Origin: Suillus spraguei | Lineage: Eukaryota; Basidiomycota; Agaricomycetes; Boletales; Suillaceae | Direction of reading: 5' to 3' | Length of the DNA: 29,374 nt | Assembly: GCA_016800925.1 (NCBI GenBank) | Contig: JABCPU010000711.1 | Location: forward strand, 1 to 29,374 | Shown: one piece after another, positions 20,623 through 29,374 of the stretch | Position numbering within the stretch: position 1 is the first letter of the stretch | Layout of the letters: each line of letters begins with the position of its first letter | Program-made: the position numbers and the translations under genes | The notes under the pieces: generated by a model | Database searches by the model: none | Told to the model about the DNA's origin: nothing | Seen by the model: the letters and a program-made list of their open reading frames with translations, nothing else

Positions 20623-22340
20623 CTATAACTTTGCCTCACAAAATGGTGGTGCCTCGTTCACAAAGATGCCTGCTGCACCCATACCACTACCGACACACAT
20701 ACTTGTGCACAACAACTTTTTGTCCCTCCGACGAAGTTCTGTGAGGCCGGTGACAACTTGACGAACGCCAGCTAAAAATTGGTAGGTAAGTCATCAAACC
20801 TTCAGGACAACAATGAGACGCACTCATTCCCAAAGGGTGCGTCACGGCTATTGCCCCACCACTGCCAACAAAGTATCAGAGCAGAAGTCCTCTAGCTGGA
20901 ATGACTTACTTCGGGTTGATTTTGTCCATGGAAATGCCAAGCTCTTCGACACAGTATGCAAACTGCGAAGCGAATGCTTCATTTATCTGCGTGAGAAGCA
21001 TTAAGCCACGAACAGAAAGGACATAGAGGGCAGTGGTCAACCTCATAGATGTCAATATCATCCTTGGTGAGACCAACTTGCGTAAGGACCTTGGGAATAG
21101 CGGCGATGGGGCCAATGCCCATGTAGCGAGGCTCAACACCTTCACCGGCAATGGTTCAATACACCTTCAAATAGAAGCAACAAATAACTGACCGACAACC
21201 GCACTTCCAACCCATTTCCCGAGGATTTCCATGTTTTCCTTCTCAGCACGCTGTCTTGTTGTGAGAATGCATAATGCAGCACCATCGCCAATACCACTAG
21301 CATTACCAGCAGTGGTAGCTGCATCGCCCCAATCTTGGAACACAGGCTTTAGCCCAGATAGCATCTCCATCGTCACGCCAGGCCGGATTGTATCATCAAC
21401 GGATATCACAGTCCCACGGATACTGACTGGGATGATCTCCTCAGAGAAAATGCCGGTAGTCATTGCCTGTTCTCGTGGTTAAGATGCAACACGGAGAAAT
21501 TTGGACGTACAGACCTTAGTTGCGCGAGTATGTGATATAAGGGCATATTCATCTTGCTTCTGTCGTAAGACTTTATAGGTTTGGGCGACCATTTCAGAGG
21601 TCCAACCCATGGGCTACAATTACATCAGTATTTGATCGATGATATAGCTCACCCAGACACACTTGGATGCAGTCGTGAGCCCGGGGAACTTTATCCACAG
21701 ATTCAGCAATAACAGGCGTAGGACGAGGGCTGCGTGAAGATTAGCATGTGTGTACTACAAACTGTCGTTGGATATTCACTTCAATGACATATTCTCCACT
21801 CCGATCGCCATGCCCAAGGATATCTCGCCTGACTGAATAGCATGGGCAATGTTACGGATGGCCATAAGGCCGGATGCACATAGCCTGTTTACTGTCGAGA
21901 TGGGAACATCGTGAGGAATGCCGGATGCAAGAGCAGCAGCTCTCGAGGAGTACATTGGAGAAGGAGGATGACATGTGCCTGCAGAAAGTTAATGCAGAAA
22001 CGCATAGCAGGGTACGGCTTCCACTCACCAACGCAAATGTCGTCAATTTTCGCGGGTCTAGCTTGGTCTTCTCAAAGGTCGCCTAAGATTCATGAGTTAC
22101 TGTAGGTAGTCCACAAGCAGGTCATCAACCTTGAGCAGAGCTTTGCATCATTTCATCCACTGGGATATCCTTGAATTGACCCCTTTCTGTTCTTCCCATT
22201 GCGGTACGCTTTGCAAAGGTAATGACCACATCATCTGGGTTCTTCTGTAGCACTGCAGAGATTCCCTTGCCGCTATGCGTAGAGACATTACGCATGATAG
22301 ATGGGATCCTAGCACGTATGACTGTAGCGCTAGCGAACAT
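20623..22340 (-). CDS. Peroxisomal 3-ketoacyl-CoA thiolase, with C-terminal AKL
   Basis: Last step of fatty-acid beta-oxidation: cleaves 3-ketoacyl-CoA with CoA to acetyl-CoA. Predicted exons, minus strand: 22340-22130, 22082-22029, 21978-21780, 21729-21663, 21613-21515, 21466-21193, 21139-21042, 20986-20910, 20861-20824 and 20771-20623. Motifs: [29 protein letters not shown] (acyl-accepting Cys), [50 protein letters not shown] (catalytic His), and [12 protein letters not shown] (CxG Cys). The protein ends ...[11 protein letters not shown], and AKL fits the type-1 peroxisomal signal. No type-2 signal was found at the N-terminus. ATG at 22340 was chosen because no in-frame ATG lies just upstream. 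Two 1-bp indels break the N-terminal frame: one extra base in the run at 22142-22144 and one missing in the run at 22047-22050. The rest splices in frame. It converges on amidase copy 2, 88 bp apart. Confidence 0.9.
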
Positions 22341-22556
22341 GATCCCCAACAGGCATCCAGTGGGAGATTTATGTAAGTATGGATTTATGAATGATTATGA
22401 CCGCCGGCTGATCGGGTCATAATAACATTGGGAAGATCGGAACGACGGCCTTCCTTCTATGGACCACTTCAACATTATAATAGTGCGTATGCATAAATAC
22501 TTATTAGAAGTTCTGATCACAACACATATGATAGGTGCTGAACCGCATGCTTTACT

Positions 22557-23180
22557 TCAAGTATATGATTTTACACATTTCCGTAGTTGGCTCTCTAGAC
22601 TTATAGTTGCAACCTCGCTGTTCTCGAGATCATCTAAATCATTACCTTCCAGCAGCCCTCCTGGCAACCATTGGAGACTCGGAAAACTGGGAGTGTGTAA
22701 GTTGATTTCTTTAGCTTCATCAGAGCTAAAGCCAGACTCGGAACCCTAGGAGCACCAGTATAAACAAAAAACTCAGAACATCAAGAGTGTTTACACCCAC
22801 TGTCACAGCATCCCGCTCATCACTGGCAAATTGTGGATATGGAACCCAAGCTTGATTGCAAATGATCAGCTATGGCAGCAGCATGAAGAAGTACGGCTCA
22901 CCGTCGACATGTAGATAAAAGAAATGATCCTCCCTGAAATGCAGGGGATGATGGCGGCTGATCCATTGCTCTCAACCTCTACACAAGGAACACCCGCATG
23001 CAGTGTGTTAAATAACCTGAAACTGGACGGACTGAAGACACTGCCAAGAATCCAGGTGCCAACGAAGCGAAGCCACATTACTGTGCGGTTAGGTAGTTCA
23101 TTGTATGCCATGCGATCCATGATGGTGAACTGGCGCTGGTCAGGCCAGACCGCGACGAGAGAAATATCACAGGTGGGCAT
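22557..23180 (-). CDS. Unrecognised small protein gene
   Basis: Start ATG at 23180 (MPTCDISLVAVWPDQRQFTI), stop at 22557-22559. After a GTGAGC donor near 22904, the acceptor ATCAAG leads to WVPYPQFASDERDAVTVG. A second intron (GTGTAAAC...CTCCTAG) then gives SESGFSSDEAKEINLHTPSF, LQWLPGGLLEGNDLDDLEN and an end in QLRKCVKSYT. The acidic, Ser-rich C-terminus and consistent splice phases argue for a real gene. I do not recognise the family, and the middle (about 22950-23100) may hold further introns. It lies head-to-tail between ELP5 (stop 23369) and thiolase (start 22340). Confidence 0.45.
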
Positions 23181-23368
23181 ATCACAAGATAATGCAAGAG
23201 AGGAAATGACAGAGTCTCAAGGCAAAGGAGACTCGGTTATGGATTGCGAACAGGACCGACGGTTGTCTCACATCTACTTCATTTCTTCCTGACGTCATAG
23301 AAGCACCATTGTATTAGGACAACAGTTTTGGCAATATTGCGAATATTGCGTACGCATGTGGAGATCTA

Positions 23369-24608
23369 CTATATATCCAAGTCCTCATCCGGATCATCAT
23401 CATCGATATCATCGGCAGAATCAGGGTCATACAGAATCGCCCCAGCTGCTGTAACAGGGTTGCCTGAAGTCAAGATTAAATGACGTGAAGCATGGAGAAA
23501 TGGAGCACCACCTTCGTGTGCATAAGGTAGGGGGACTTGGGCTCGTGATTTTTCTTGCGACGGCGTGAGATTTAGATTGAACGATACGTTCTGCGTTGGA
23601 TCGGGTCGAGCCTATGGTGTGGTCAGGTATAAGATTTCTTGTCAAGGTGGCGTTCACCTCACCTCCTCCGGTTTTCTCCTGGTCCAAAATACTTTTCAGG
23701 CTTTCAGAAGCTTGTAGCTCGCACGGACATCTCCTTTCCAGCCCTCGACAGTCCTTTCTACACCACGCTTACTTCCACCCCTTACGAGGACCTCCACGAC
23801 GAATTCCCTCGTACCCTTGCTAGCCATGCACCAGCACTGTTCATTGCCATCGGTACCATAAACCAGGCGTTCACTTTCATGTGTACGCTCAGAGAAGGGG
23901 ATGAAGACACTCCAGAATTTCTCTGCCGAACCAGCTGGTGGAGGATGTGTAAGATATGCAGAGGCGATATGCGTAACGATGGCTGGGGATGCGCAGTCAA
24001 ATGCATAAGCGTCGGTGAAAGAGAAGTTTGAGTCAGTAGTTCGAGAAGAAGGCTGGGCTGGAGATGTAATACGAGGATTGAAGGGTCTGGAGAAAGATGA
24101 GCAGGCACCAGGACATCAATCATGCTGTGAACACACCAGAACGCGTTGTAACTAGTCCAAGAAGTGTCCGAATAAACTTGTAAGCCTTTGGTGTGGATCC
24201 GAGGTCAGATGTCAATGTATCCACTGAGTCGATGATCACATTCAGTGATCCTGTAGGTACTGCAAGGTTTTGCCAGTCTGATAGTCATGCTCATCAAACG
24301 CGCTGATACTAACCAGAATTGATGCGAGCCAGTATCTCGTCCTGAGGATTACACCATGGATCGTCATAGCGAGGAATTCGCCCAGTGAAGTCGAACGCGA
24401 TGATATTTGGAGCCTCATCGACATTTATCAGGTTCGATGGTGATTGCAAGAAGCAAAACAGTAGAGTCTGAGTAGTCGACCTGAAATTTAAGATCAGATT
24501 CCTCAAGATGGGATAACATGTCTGTGCGGAAGACGACTGAAGGATGATCAGCGGTTGATGTGGTTTTAATCCTGTTGGGTTATTGACAATGGAAGAAAGT
24601 AAGGACAT
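23369..24608 (-). CDS. ELP5: Elongator complex protein 5 (Elp5/Iki1)
   Basis: Subunit of the Elp4-5-6 RecA-like hexamer of Elongator, which modifies wobble uridines in tRNAs (mcm5U/mcm5s2U). Predicted exons, minus: 24608-24314, 24250-24137, 24086-23658, 23611-23512 and 23463-23369. N-terminus MSLLSSIVNNPTGLKPHQPL; TLLFCFLQSPSNLI; GRIPRYDDPW; LNVIIDSVDTLTSDLGSTPK; FWSVFIPFSERTHESERLVY; CELQASESLKSIL; DPTQNVSFNLNLTPSQ; and a diagnostic acidic tail DDDDPDEDLDI. Two 1-base deletions are needed to follow conserved sequence in the third exon. One is in the C run at HLTAHP|AIVTHIAS (about 23993), the other is near GWKGDV|CELQAS (about 23730). As Elp5 is normally single-copy and important, sequence error is the likelier explanation. 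Identification rests mainly on the C-terminal tail and the IIDSVDTL region. Confidence 0.82.
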
Positions 24609-24758
24609 CTTTTCTTTGTGGCGAGTCCAAGTTGAGTCAAGTCACTGAAATTACTCCTTGCTTGCGCTATGTAGTACACCATGGTTTCCATAGCGAGACA
24701 GACCTTTTTATTAGAGGAGTGAAGAGTTACTTTTAACTACAACATTAAACAATTGACT

Positions 24759-25665
24759 TTACGAAACAGTATCTTGTTTTTCCCACTGTGCCCTCCGGAG
24801 AACGTGTAGGTCAAATTTCCACCCATAGATACCAAACTTGCCAATAGGCTTATCCAAAGTAAACCCGGCGTCGCGGATACACTTTTGAGCATACAGTAAC
24901 AGGGAAGTAGTGGGCGCCTTTATCTCTTTGACTGCATTGTCCACTTTGAATGCATGCTGTATGGCATGTGCGAGCAAGTCTTCTTGAATCCCTGCTTTCC
25001 TATATGGCTCGTCGATATAGAAATGACGAATTGTAGCGACGGATGATGTTCCCTGAGGCATTGTATGCTTCGACTTCAGGAAGGAAGATAGCTTTCCCTT
25101 ATCCATAAGTGTGTCTTGCGACTCAGAGTCCTTGGACGCGTCGATAGCTATGAGACCGACAAAATTTCCAGAATATTCAAGGATGAAAAAGCCTGAGGAG
25201 GGAGACCGCCGATAATAGTTTGCAATGTCCGCGACATCTGGTCTTCGCAGCAAGTCAAGAGACGCATCTTCAAAGTCTGGGCGGTTGAACCTATCGAGTT
25301 AAATGATTGAGTGATCTGCAATGTGTGTGTGTCAACACACCAATCTATAAGGTAGAGTATAACAGCACCCCAACATCCAAAGGCTGGAAGAGGTGGCAAA
25401 TAACCAATGAACCCGTACTCTGGTTTAGGCCACCAGTTGAAATATTGGATCATGATGCATGCCAGGGCCATCCAGACACTAAGCGTGAGTGGGTGGAAAA
25501 AGGCTACAGAATTATTTAGTCAACGTCGCGAGAAAGCTACTGACGACACGCACCATTTCGATTTGCAACTGCGAGACCTTCCATCGAAGCCTTTCCGATG
25601 CTAAACTTGACCAGTTTGTCATCGGAAGCCTCATACATACGGATGCGCGCATCAGCTGCTGTCAT
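24759..25665 (-). CDS. GNAT-family N-acetyltransferase with two membrane segments
   Basis: Exons, minus: 25665-25554, 25503-25341 and 25290-24759, all joining in frame. ATG at 25665 was chosen (MTAADARIRMYEASDDKLVK); the frame runs further upstream but only with non-ATG starts. The N-terminal part reads FSIGKASMEGLAVANRN, then a membrane hairpin (about residues 45-90): LTLSVWMALACIMIQYFNWW and FIGYLPPLPAFGCWGAVILY. The acetyltransferase part follows: GFFILEYSGNFVGLIAID and RHFYIDEPYRKAGIQEDLL (degenerate acetyl-CoA loop R-x-x-G-x). This architecture resembles membrane-anchored NAT8-like proteins widespread in basidiomycetes. The substrate is unknown. No frameshifts were seen. It is divergent from the dienelactone hydrolase gene. 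Confidence 0.8.
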
Positions 25666-26061
25666 GATTGCACGGTGTAAACGGATGGGGCGTGAGGATG
25701 AAGCAGCTTCCACTCTCACTGGCACAATTTGTAGCAACTTTACATCCCACGTTCGTGCATGGGGCGGCCAAGTTCAGGCACAATATTAATACGATTCACG
25801 GCGGTGCTGCCTCGGGATTCGGAAGTTGAGCAACCCCCTTCGACTCGAGTGCAAGCCTAAGCATGTGCGGTGGATAGTACTCGAGGCAGTCAAGTCCTAA
25901 TGATGAACGATGAAGACTATCCTTAATTAAAGACCCTGAAGATTTGACTGGAAAACTCGCTCTGTTCCTAGATTTGCTTCACACACTTCATCGAACGTGG
26001 GTTGAACTGTTTTCCCGACCTGCAGCTCGAAGCTACATCGTTTGAACACTTATCTACGGCC
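25666..26061. promoter_or_regulatory. Divergent promoter region between GNAT and hydrolase genes
   Basis: 396 bp separate the two ATG codons, which point away from each other, so both promoters must lie here. Sequences resembling initiators or TATA boxes are not clear enough to place. Confidence 0.5.
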
Positions 26062-27476
26062 ATGCTCATCACCAAAACGTTCCATGACGTGCCCAGCAAA
26101 CTTGACAACGGGCGTCCAATCCGTATCTTTGTGATATCTCCTGTTGTCCCAAACTATCCACAAGCAAAATTTCCCGGTAAGTCGCATGCTATTATCGCTC
26201 TTATTCTCTTGAAGCTGATACTCACACTGCTTGTGGACGATAACAGGTGTGGTATGCTTCAGGTGGGCTTTGGTGGGCTGAACTCACACATGATTGTTCA
26301 CATTCGTCAGTGAAATCTATCAAGTGACAGGGCCAGTGGAAAGGTTCGCTGGTCAGATCGCGAGCCAGGGATATGTAGTTGCTTGCCCATCGAGCTACCA
26401 TGAATTTGAGGGACCAGAGGCCATTCCGTACGATACCGAAGGTATATCTTGTTCTCGTCATCTTTCCATTCGCTGTTCATCATTCTCGATATCAGGAACT
26501 GATAGGGGGAACAGGTACAAGGCAGGCAACTTCATATCGTGACGGTTTGCATTCTCATCTAGTGTCAGATTGAGAAAGACATAGCTGCGTACGACGAGGT
26601 CAGCTTCGTAGCTCTGTTGTTGATAGACCTCTAAGTCTTAAGTGTGATCTAGGATGCTACGCTCTCTGTCGATCTTCTGGTTTCTTTACAAAACTGCAAC
26701 GGTCGCATTGCAGGTATGTCAATGAGCCTTCCGTTAGCATACTAAACACCGAAGTGTTCCTCAGCGACGGGGATGTGCTTAGGAGGGCACTTGGTGCGTC
26801 TTGTCAGTCCTGCGTGTAACGCCACACCTTTGAATATGTGGACCATAGGCATTTCGGGTAGGCGATAGGGCGATGATGCTACCAGCAATTTTCGCTGACC
26901 TGTGTGAAGGCTGCTTTTGATCCCCGTGTACTATCTTCAGTGTGCTTCTTTGCGACTGATATTCACAGTGCAACCCTTGGCAAAGGCAAGAAGGACAACT
27001 CTCTTGCGCGTGTTCACAGGGGGGATATGACAGGCAAAGGTGAACTCGTGGTATGCTTCTTTGCGATCGAGAATAGTGACGTCGTGCTAATACTTTTTGT
27101 AGATGATCTTTGGGAAACAGGTAGGTGAAGGCATTTAGGAGAAGGGTTGTGTCTGAGCTTAGTGCCGCTAGGACACGCATGTACCCCGCGAAGGTCGTGA
27201 CCTCATCCGCAAGACCCTTGAGGATGCCGAGGTACCCTGCTCTGTAGGTTACATGATTTAGCGTGCATTTTAGAATGTTCACCACAGGTACAGTTTCTGG
27301 AAGTACAGGCACAGCATGCGTTCATCAGAGATGAATCCTCAAAAGGTCGATGGGACGCTGCTCTCACGCGGTCCTTGTTCACATTCATGATGAGGTATTT
27401 GACAGAACTATTGGAAGAGATCTCGGGCCCAAAGTCGACAAAGGAGAGAAAGTCGAGCACGTATGCTAGATCGTGA
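26062..27476 (+). CDS. Dienelactone hydrolase family protein (carboxymethylenebutenolidase-like)
   Basis: Alpha/beta hydrolase that in the classic family opens dienelactones during aromatic degradation; the actual substrate is uncertain. Twelve predicted exons: 26062-26176, 26247-26262, 26311-26441, 26496-26521, 26569-26598, 26653-26713, 26765-26793, 26849-26857, 26910-27050, 27103-27120, 27172-27231 and 27288-27476 (TGA). The triad is visible: Cys in ATGMCLGGHL, Asp in FGKQDTHVP, His in VQAQHAFIRDE. The Glu of the FSEIYQVTGPV segment matches the family residue that interacts with the nucleophile. Intron 4 appears to be GC-AG (AAG|GCAGGC). Exon 8 is a 9-nt micro-exon encoding Ala-Phe-Arg. All phases agree and no frameshift is needed. 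About 270 residues, slightly longer than bacterial enzymes (about 235). Confidence 0.9.
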
Positions 27477-27805
27477 TAAATTTTATGGGCCATGTACAAC
27501 GCATGAATTCGATAAAAGACCTGCCGGAAGCTTTGATACACGTCGATCTCGATGAGAAAGGGAATGATGAATAAAAATATTGATACAAGTAAGTCCCTTC
27601 CTTATTCAAGACAACATCTCCGCGACATTAATAAACAGGCGAGCGAGGCCACTGGTCATGACCTCGCTGCCAGCTTCGTTAATCGTGCATACAAATGATG
27701 ATAGTAAACACATTGCAGGTATGAATACCGTATGGGTGGCACCAGAGACAGCGAAAAGTAGAAAGCCGGAAAGAAAAGAATATGGATACGGCAGTTCTAC
27801 ATCTA
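27477..27805. other. Convergent intergenic region
   Basis: Tail-to-tail gap between the hydrolase (+) and EF-1alpha (-). It must hold both 3' untranslated regions. Short frames here show no motif. Confidence 0.6.
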
Positions 27806-29374
27806 TTACTTCTTCTTGGTAGCCTTCTCCGCAGACTTCGTCACTGAAGAGGGCACCGTCAGCAAGTTTATTCACAGATGGATTAGCCGGGGGACTCACC
27901 CTTTCCGCCAGACTTATCAGTCTTGTCGACCGACTTGATGACACCGACAGCAACCGTCTGCCTCATGTCACGGACGGCGAAGCGACCCAGAGGTGGGTAT
28001 TCGTTGTAGGACTCGACACACATGGGCTTGGAGGGAACAAGCTTGACAATGCAAGCATCACCAGACTTGACAAACTTGGGAGATGCCTCGAGGGACTTTC
28101 CACTCCGACGGTCGATCTTTTCAATCAACTCGGCGAACTTGCAAGCAATGTGGGCGGTGTGACAGTCAAGCACCGGAGCGTAGCCAGCACCGATCTGACC
28201 AGGGTGGTTGAGGACAATGACCTGAGCATTAAAGGAAGCAGCTTCCTTGGCGGGGTCGTTCTTGGAGTCAGAAGCAACGTTACCACGACGGATATCCTTG
28301 ACCGAAACGTTTCTGAAGATATATATAAGTGTGAAAATCAGGGAAACAAGTGACAAATGCGAACTTGACGTTGAAACCGACGTTGTCTCCGGGAAGACCC
28401 TCAACAAGTTGCTCGTGGTGCATTTCAACGGACTTGACTTCAGTGGTTACGTTCGAAGGAGCGAAGGTGACAACCATGCCAGCCTTGATGACACCAGTCT
28501 CAACCCGACCAACGGGCACAGTGCCGATACCACCGATCTTGTAGACGTCCTGGAGGGGAAGACGGAGAGGCTTGTCAGAAGGACGGAGAGGAGGTTCGAT
28601 GGCATCGATGGCATCGAGGAGGGTCTTGCCCTTAACAACACCGCCCTTGGTTTCCTTGGTCCAGCCTTTGTACCATGGCATGCTGTGTGAGACGTGAGAA
28701 TGTGATCAAACGGAGGTACAAATGAAACTGACTTGGGGGACTCCTCCAACATGTTGTCACCGTGCCAGCCAGAGATGGGAACGAATGCAACAGCCTTGGG
28801 GTTGTAGCCAACTTTCTTGATGAAGGTGGAGGTTTCCTTGATAATTTCGTTGAAACGGTCTTCGCTCCACTGAATTGAAGTGTTAGTGTATAGATCGTCA
28901 AGTGTTAACGAATGTTACCTTAGTCGTGTCCATCTTGTTGACGGCAACGATGAGCTGACGGACACCGAGGGTGAACGCCAAGAGGGCGTGCTCACGAGTC
29001 TGACCATCCTTGGAGATACCAGCCTCGAACTCACCAGTACCACCAGCAATGATGAGGATAGCGCAGTCAGCCTGGGAGGTACCAGTAATCATGTTCTTGA
29101 TGAAATCACGGTGTCCTGGGGCATCAATGACCTGGAAAATGCATAAGCAGATGTCGCTCGGCAGATCGTCTGTAAAACCTACAGTAACCATGTACTTGGG
29201 GGTCTCGAACTTCCACAGAGCAATATCGATCGTGATACCACGCTCACGCTCAGCCTTTAGCTTATCGAGCACCCATGCTGAAGATCGATATTAGTGACGT
29301 TGCTGAGATTTAGATCATCAAGTTGCTCACCATATTTGAAGGAACCCTTGCCGAGCTCAGCAGCTTCCTTTTCC
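27806..29374 (-). CDS. TEF1: Translation elongation factor EF-1alpha (5' end outside window)
   Basis: Delivers aminoacyl-tRNA to the ribosome as a GTPase. Exons, minus: 29374-29331 (partial), 29277-29183, 29131-28919, 28869-28733, 28682-28365, 28312-27900 and 27843-27806 (TAA). Sequence in order: [57 protein letters not shown] (DxPG, G3), [10 protein letters not shown] (NKMD, G4), [62 protein letters not shown], and end [10 protein letters not shown]. Splice junctions all restore the conserved protein and no indels are seen. The first about 50 residues, with the G1 loop, lie beyond the right edge. EF-1alpha is highly expressed and usually single-copy in fungi, making this a good phylogenetic anchor. 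Confidence 0.97.

Noticed and set aside
21614..21662. Thiolase donor at GTGAGC after VCLG
   Set aside because: It gives the wrong phase. The upstream donor GTGTGT after DCIQ restores the conserved DC-x-x-PMG junction.
22924..23292. 122-residue plus-strand frame
   Set aside because: It overlaps the minus-strand gene, whose exons join in phase; the plus frame shows no motif or splice logic.
25666..25737. N-terminal extension of the GNAT gene by 24 residues
   Set aside because: It depends on a TTG start. The first ATG in the frame is at 25665, and the conserved part follows it directly.
27883..29294. Several plus-strand frames across 28150-29294
   Set aside because: They are antisense to EF-1alpha, whose exons are unambiguous.

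Overview
The window looks like basidiomycete (Agaricomycete-type) nuclear DNA. Genes are split by many 45-70 bp GT-AG introns, the EF-1alpha, Elongator and thiolase genes have fungal-style sequences, and the repeats include a KDZ transposase with a CxC2 zinc domain, a DUF6532-like gene and LTR retrotransposon remnants. No prokaryotic features were seen.

Layout. (1) 1-1761 (+): 3' part of an acetamidase/FAAH-type amidase, intact as far as visible. (2) About 1840-17550: a repeat-rich block. It holds a possible Ty3-type 3' end (2791-3413), an inverted LTR fragment (3479-3693), three same-strand solo LTRs of one family whose edges are fixed by TG...CA ends and 5-bp target duplications (3699-4358, 5481-6939, 8804-9556), a decayed DUF6532-like gene (6945-8116), and a 7.9 kb DNA transposon (9613-17542). 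The transposon has 15-bp terminal inverted repeats, a perfect 8-bp target duplication (CTCACTAC) and a KDZ transposase gene carrying two stops. (3) 18447-20534 (+): a second amidase copy, complete at its 5' end and very similar to the first even in introns, but with many small indels. (4) About 20.6 kb to the right edge: a gene-dense euchromatic block with peroxisomal 3-ketoacyl-CoA thiolase (-), an unrecognised small gene (-), Elongator subunit ELP5 (-), a membrane GNAT acetyltransferase (-), a dienelactone hydrolase (+) and EF-1alpha (-, running off the right edge).

The amidase duplication brackets the repeat block, and its 3' homology ends close to the thiolase stop codon. The second locus, next to thiolase, may therefore be ancestral and the first copy derived. 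Short frameshifting indels occur in amidase copy 2 and also in thiolase and ELP5, but not in amidase copy 1, the GNAT gene, the hydrolase or EF-1alpha. This suggests that at least part of the damage between about 18.7 and 24.0 kb could be sequence or assembly error.

The genes do not form one pathway. Thiolase acts in beta-oxidation, amidase releases acids and ammonia from amides, dienelactone hydrolase acts in aromatic breakdown, and ELP5 and EF-1alpha serve translation. All exon coordinates are manual predictions from splice sites and family conservation.
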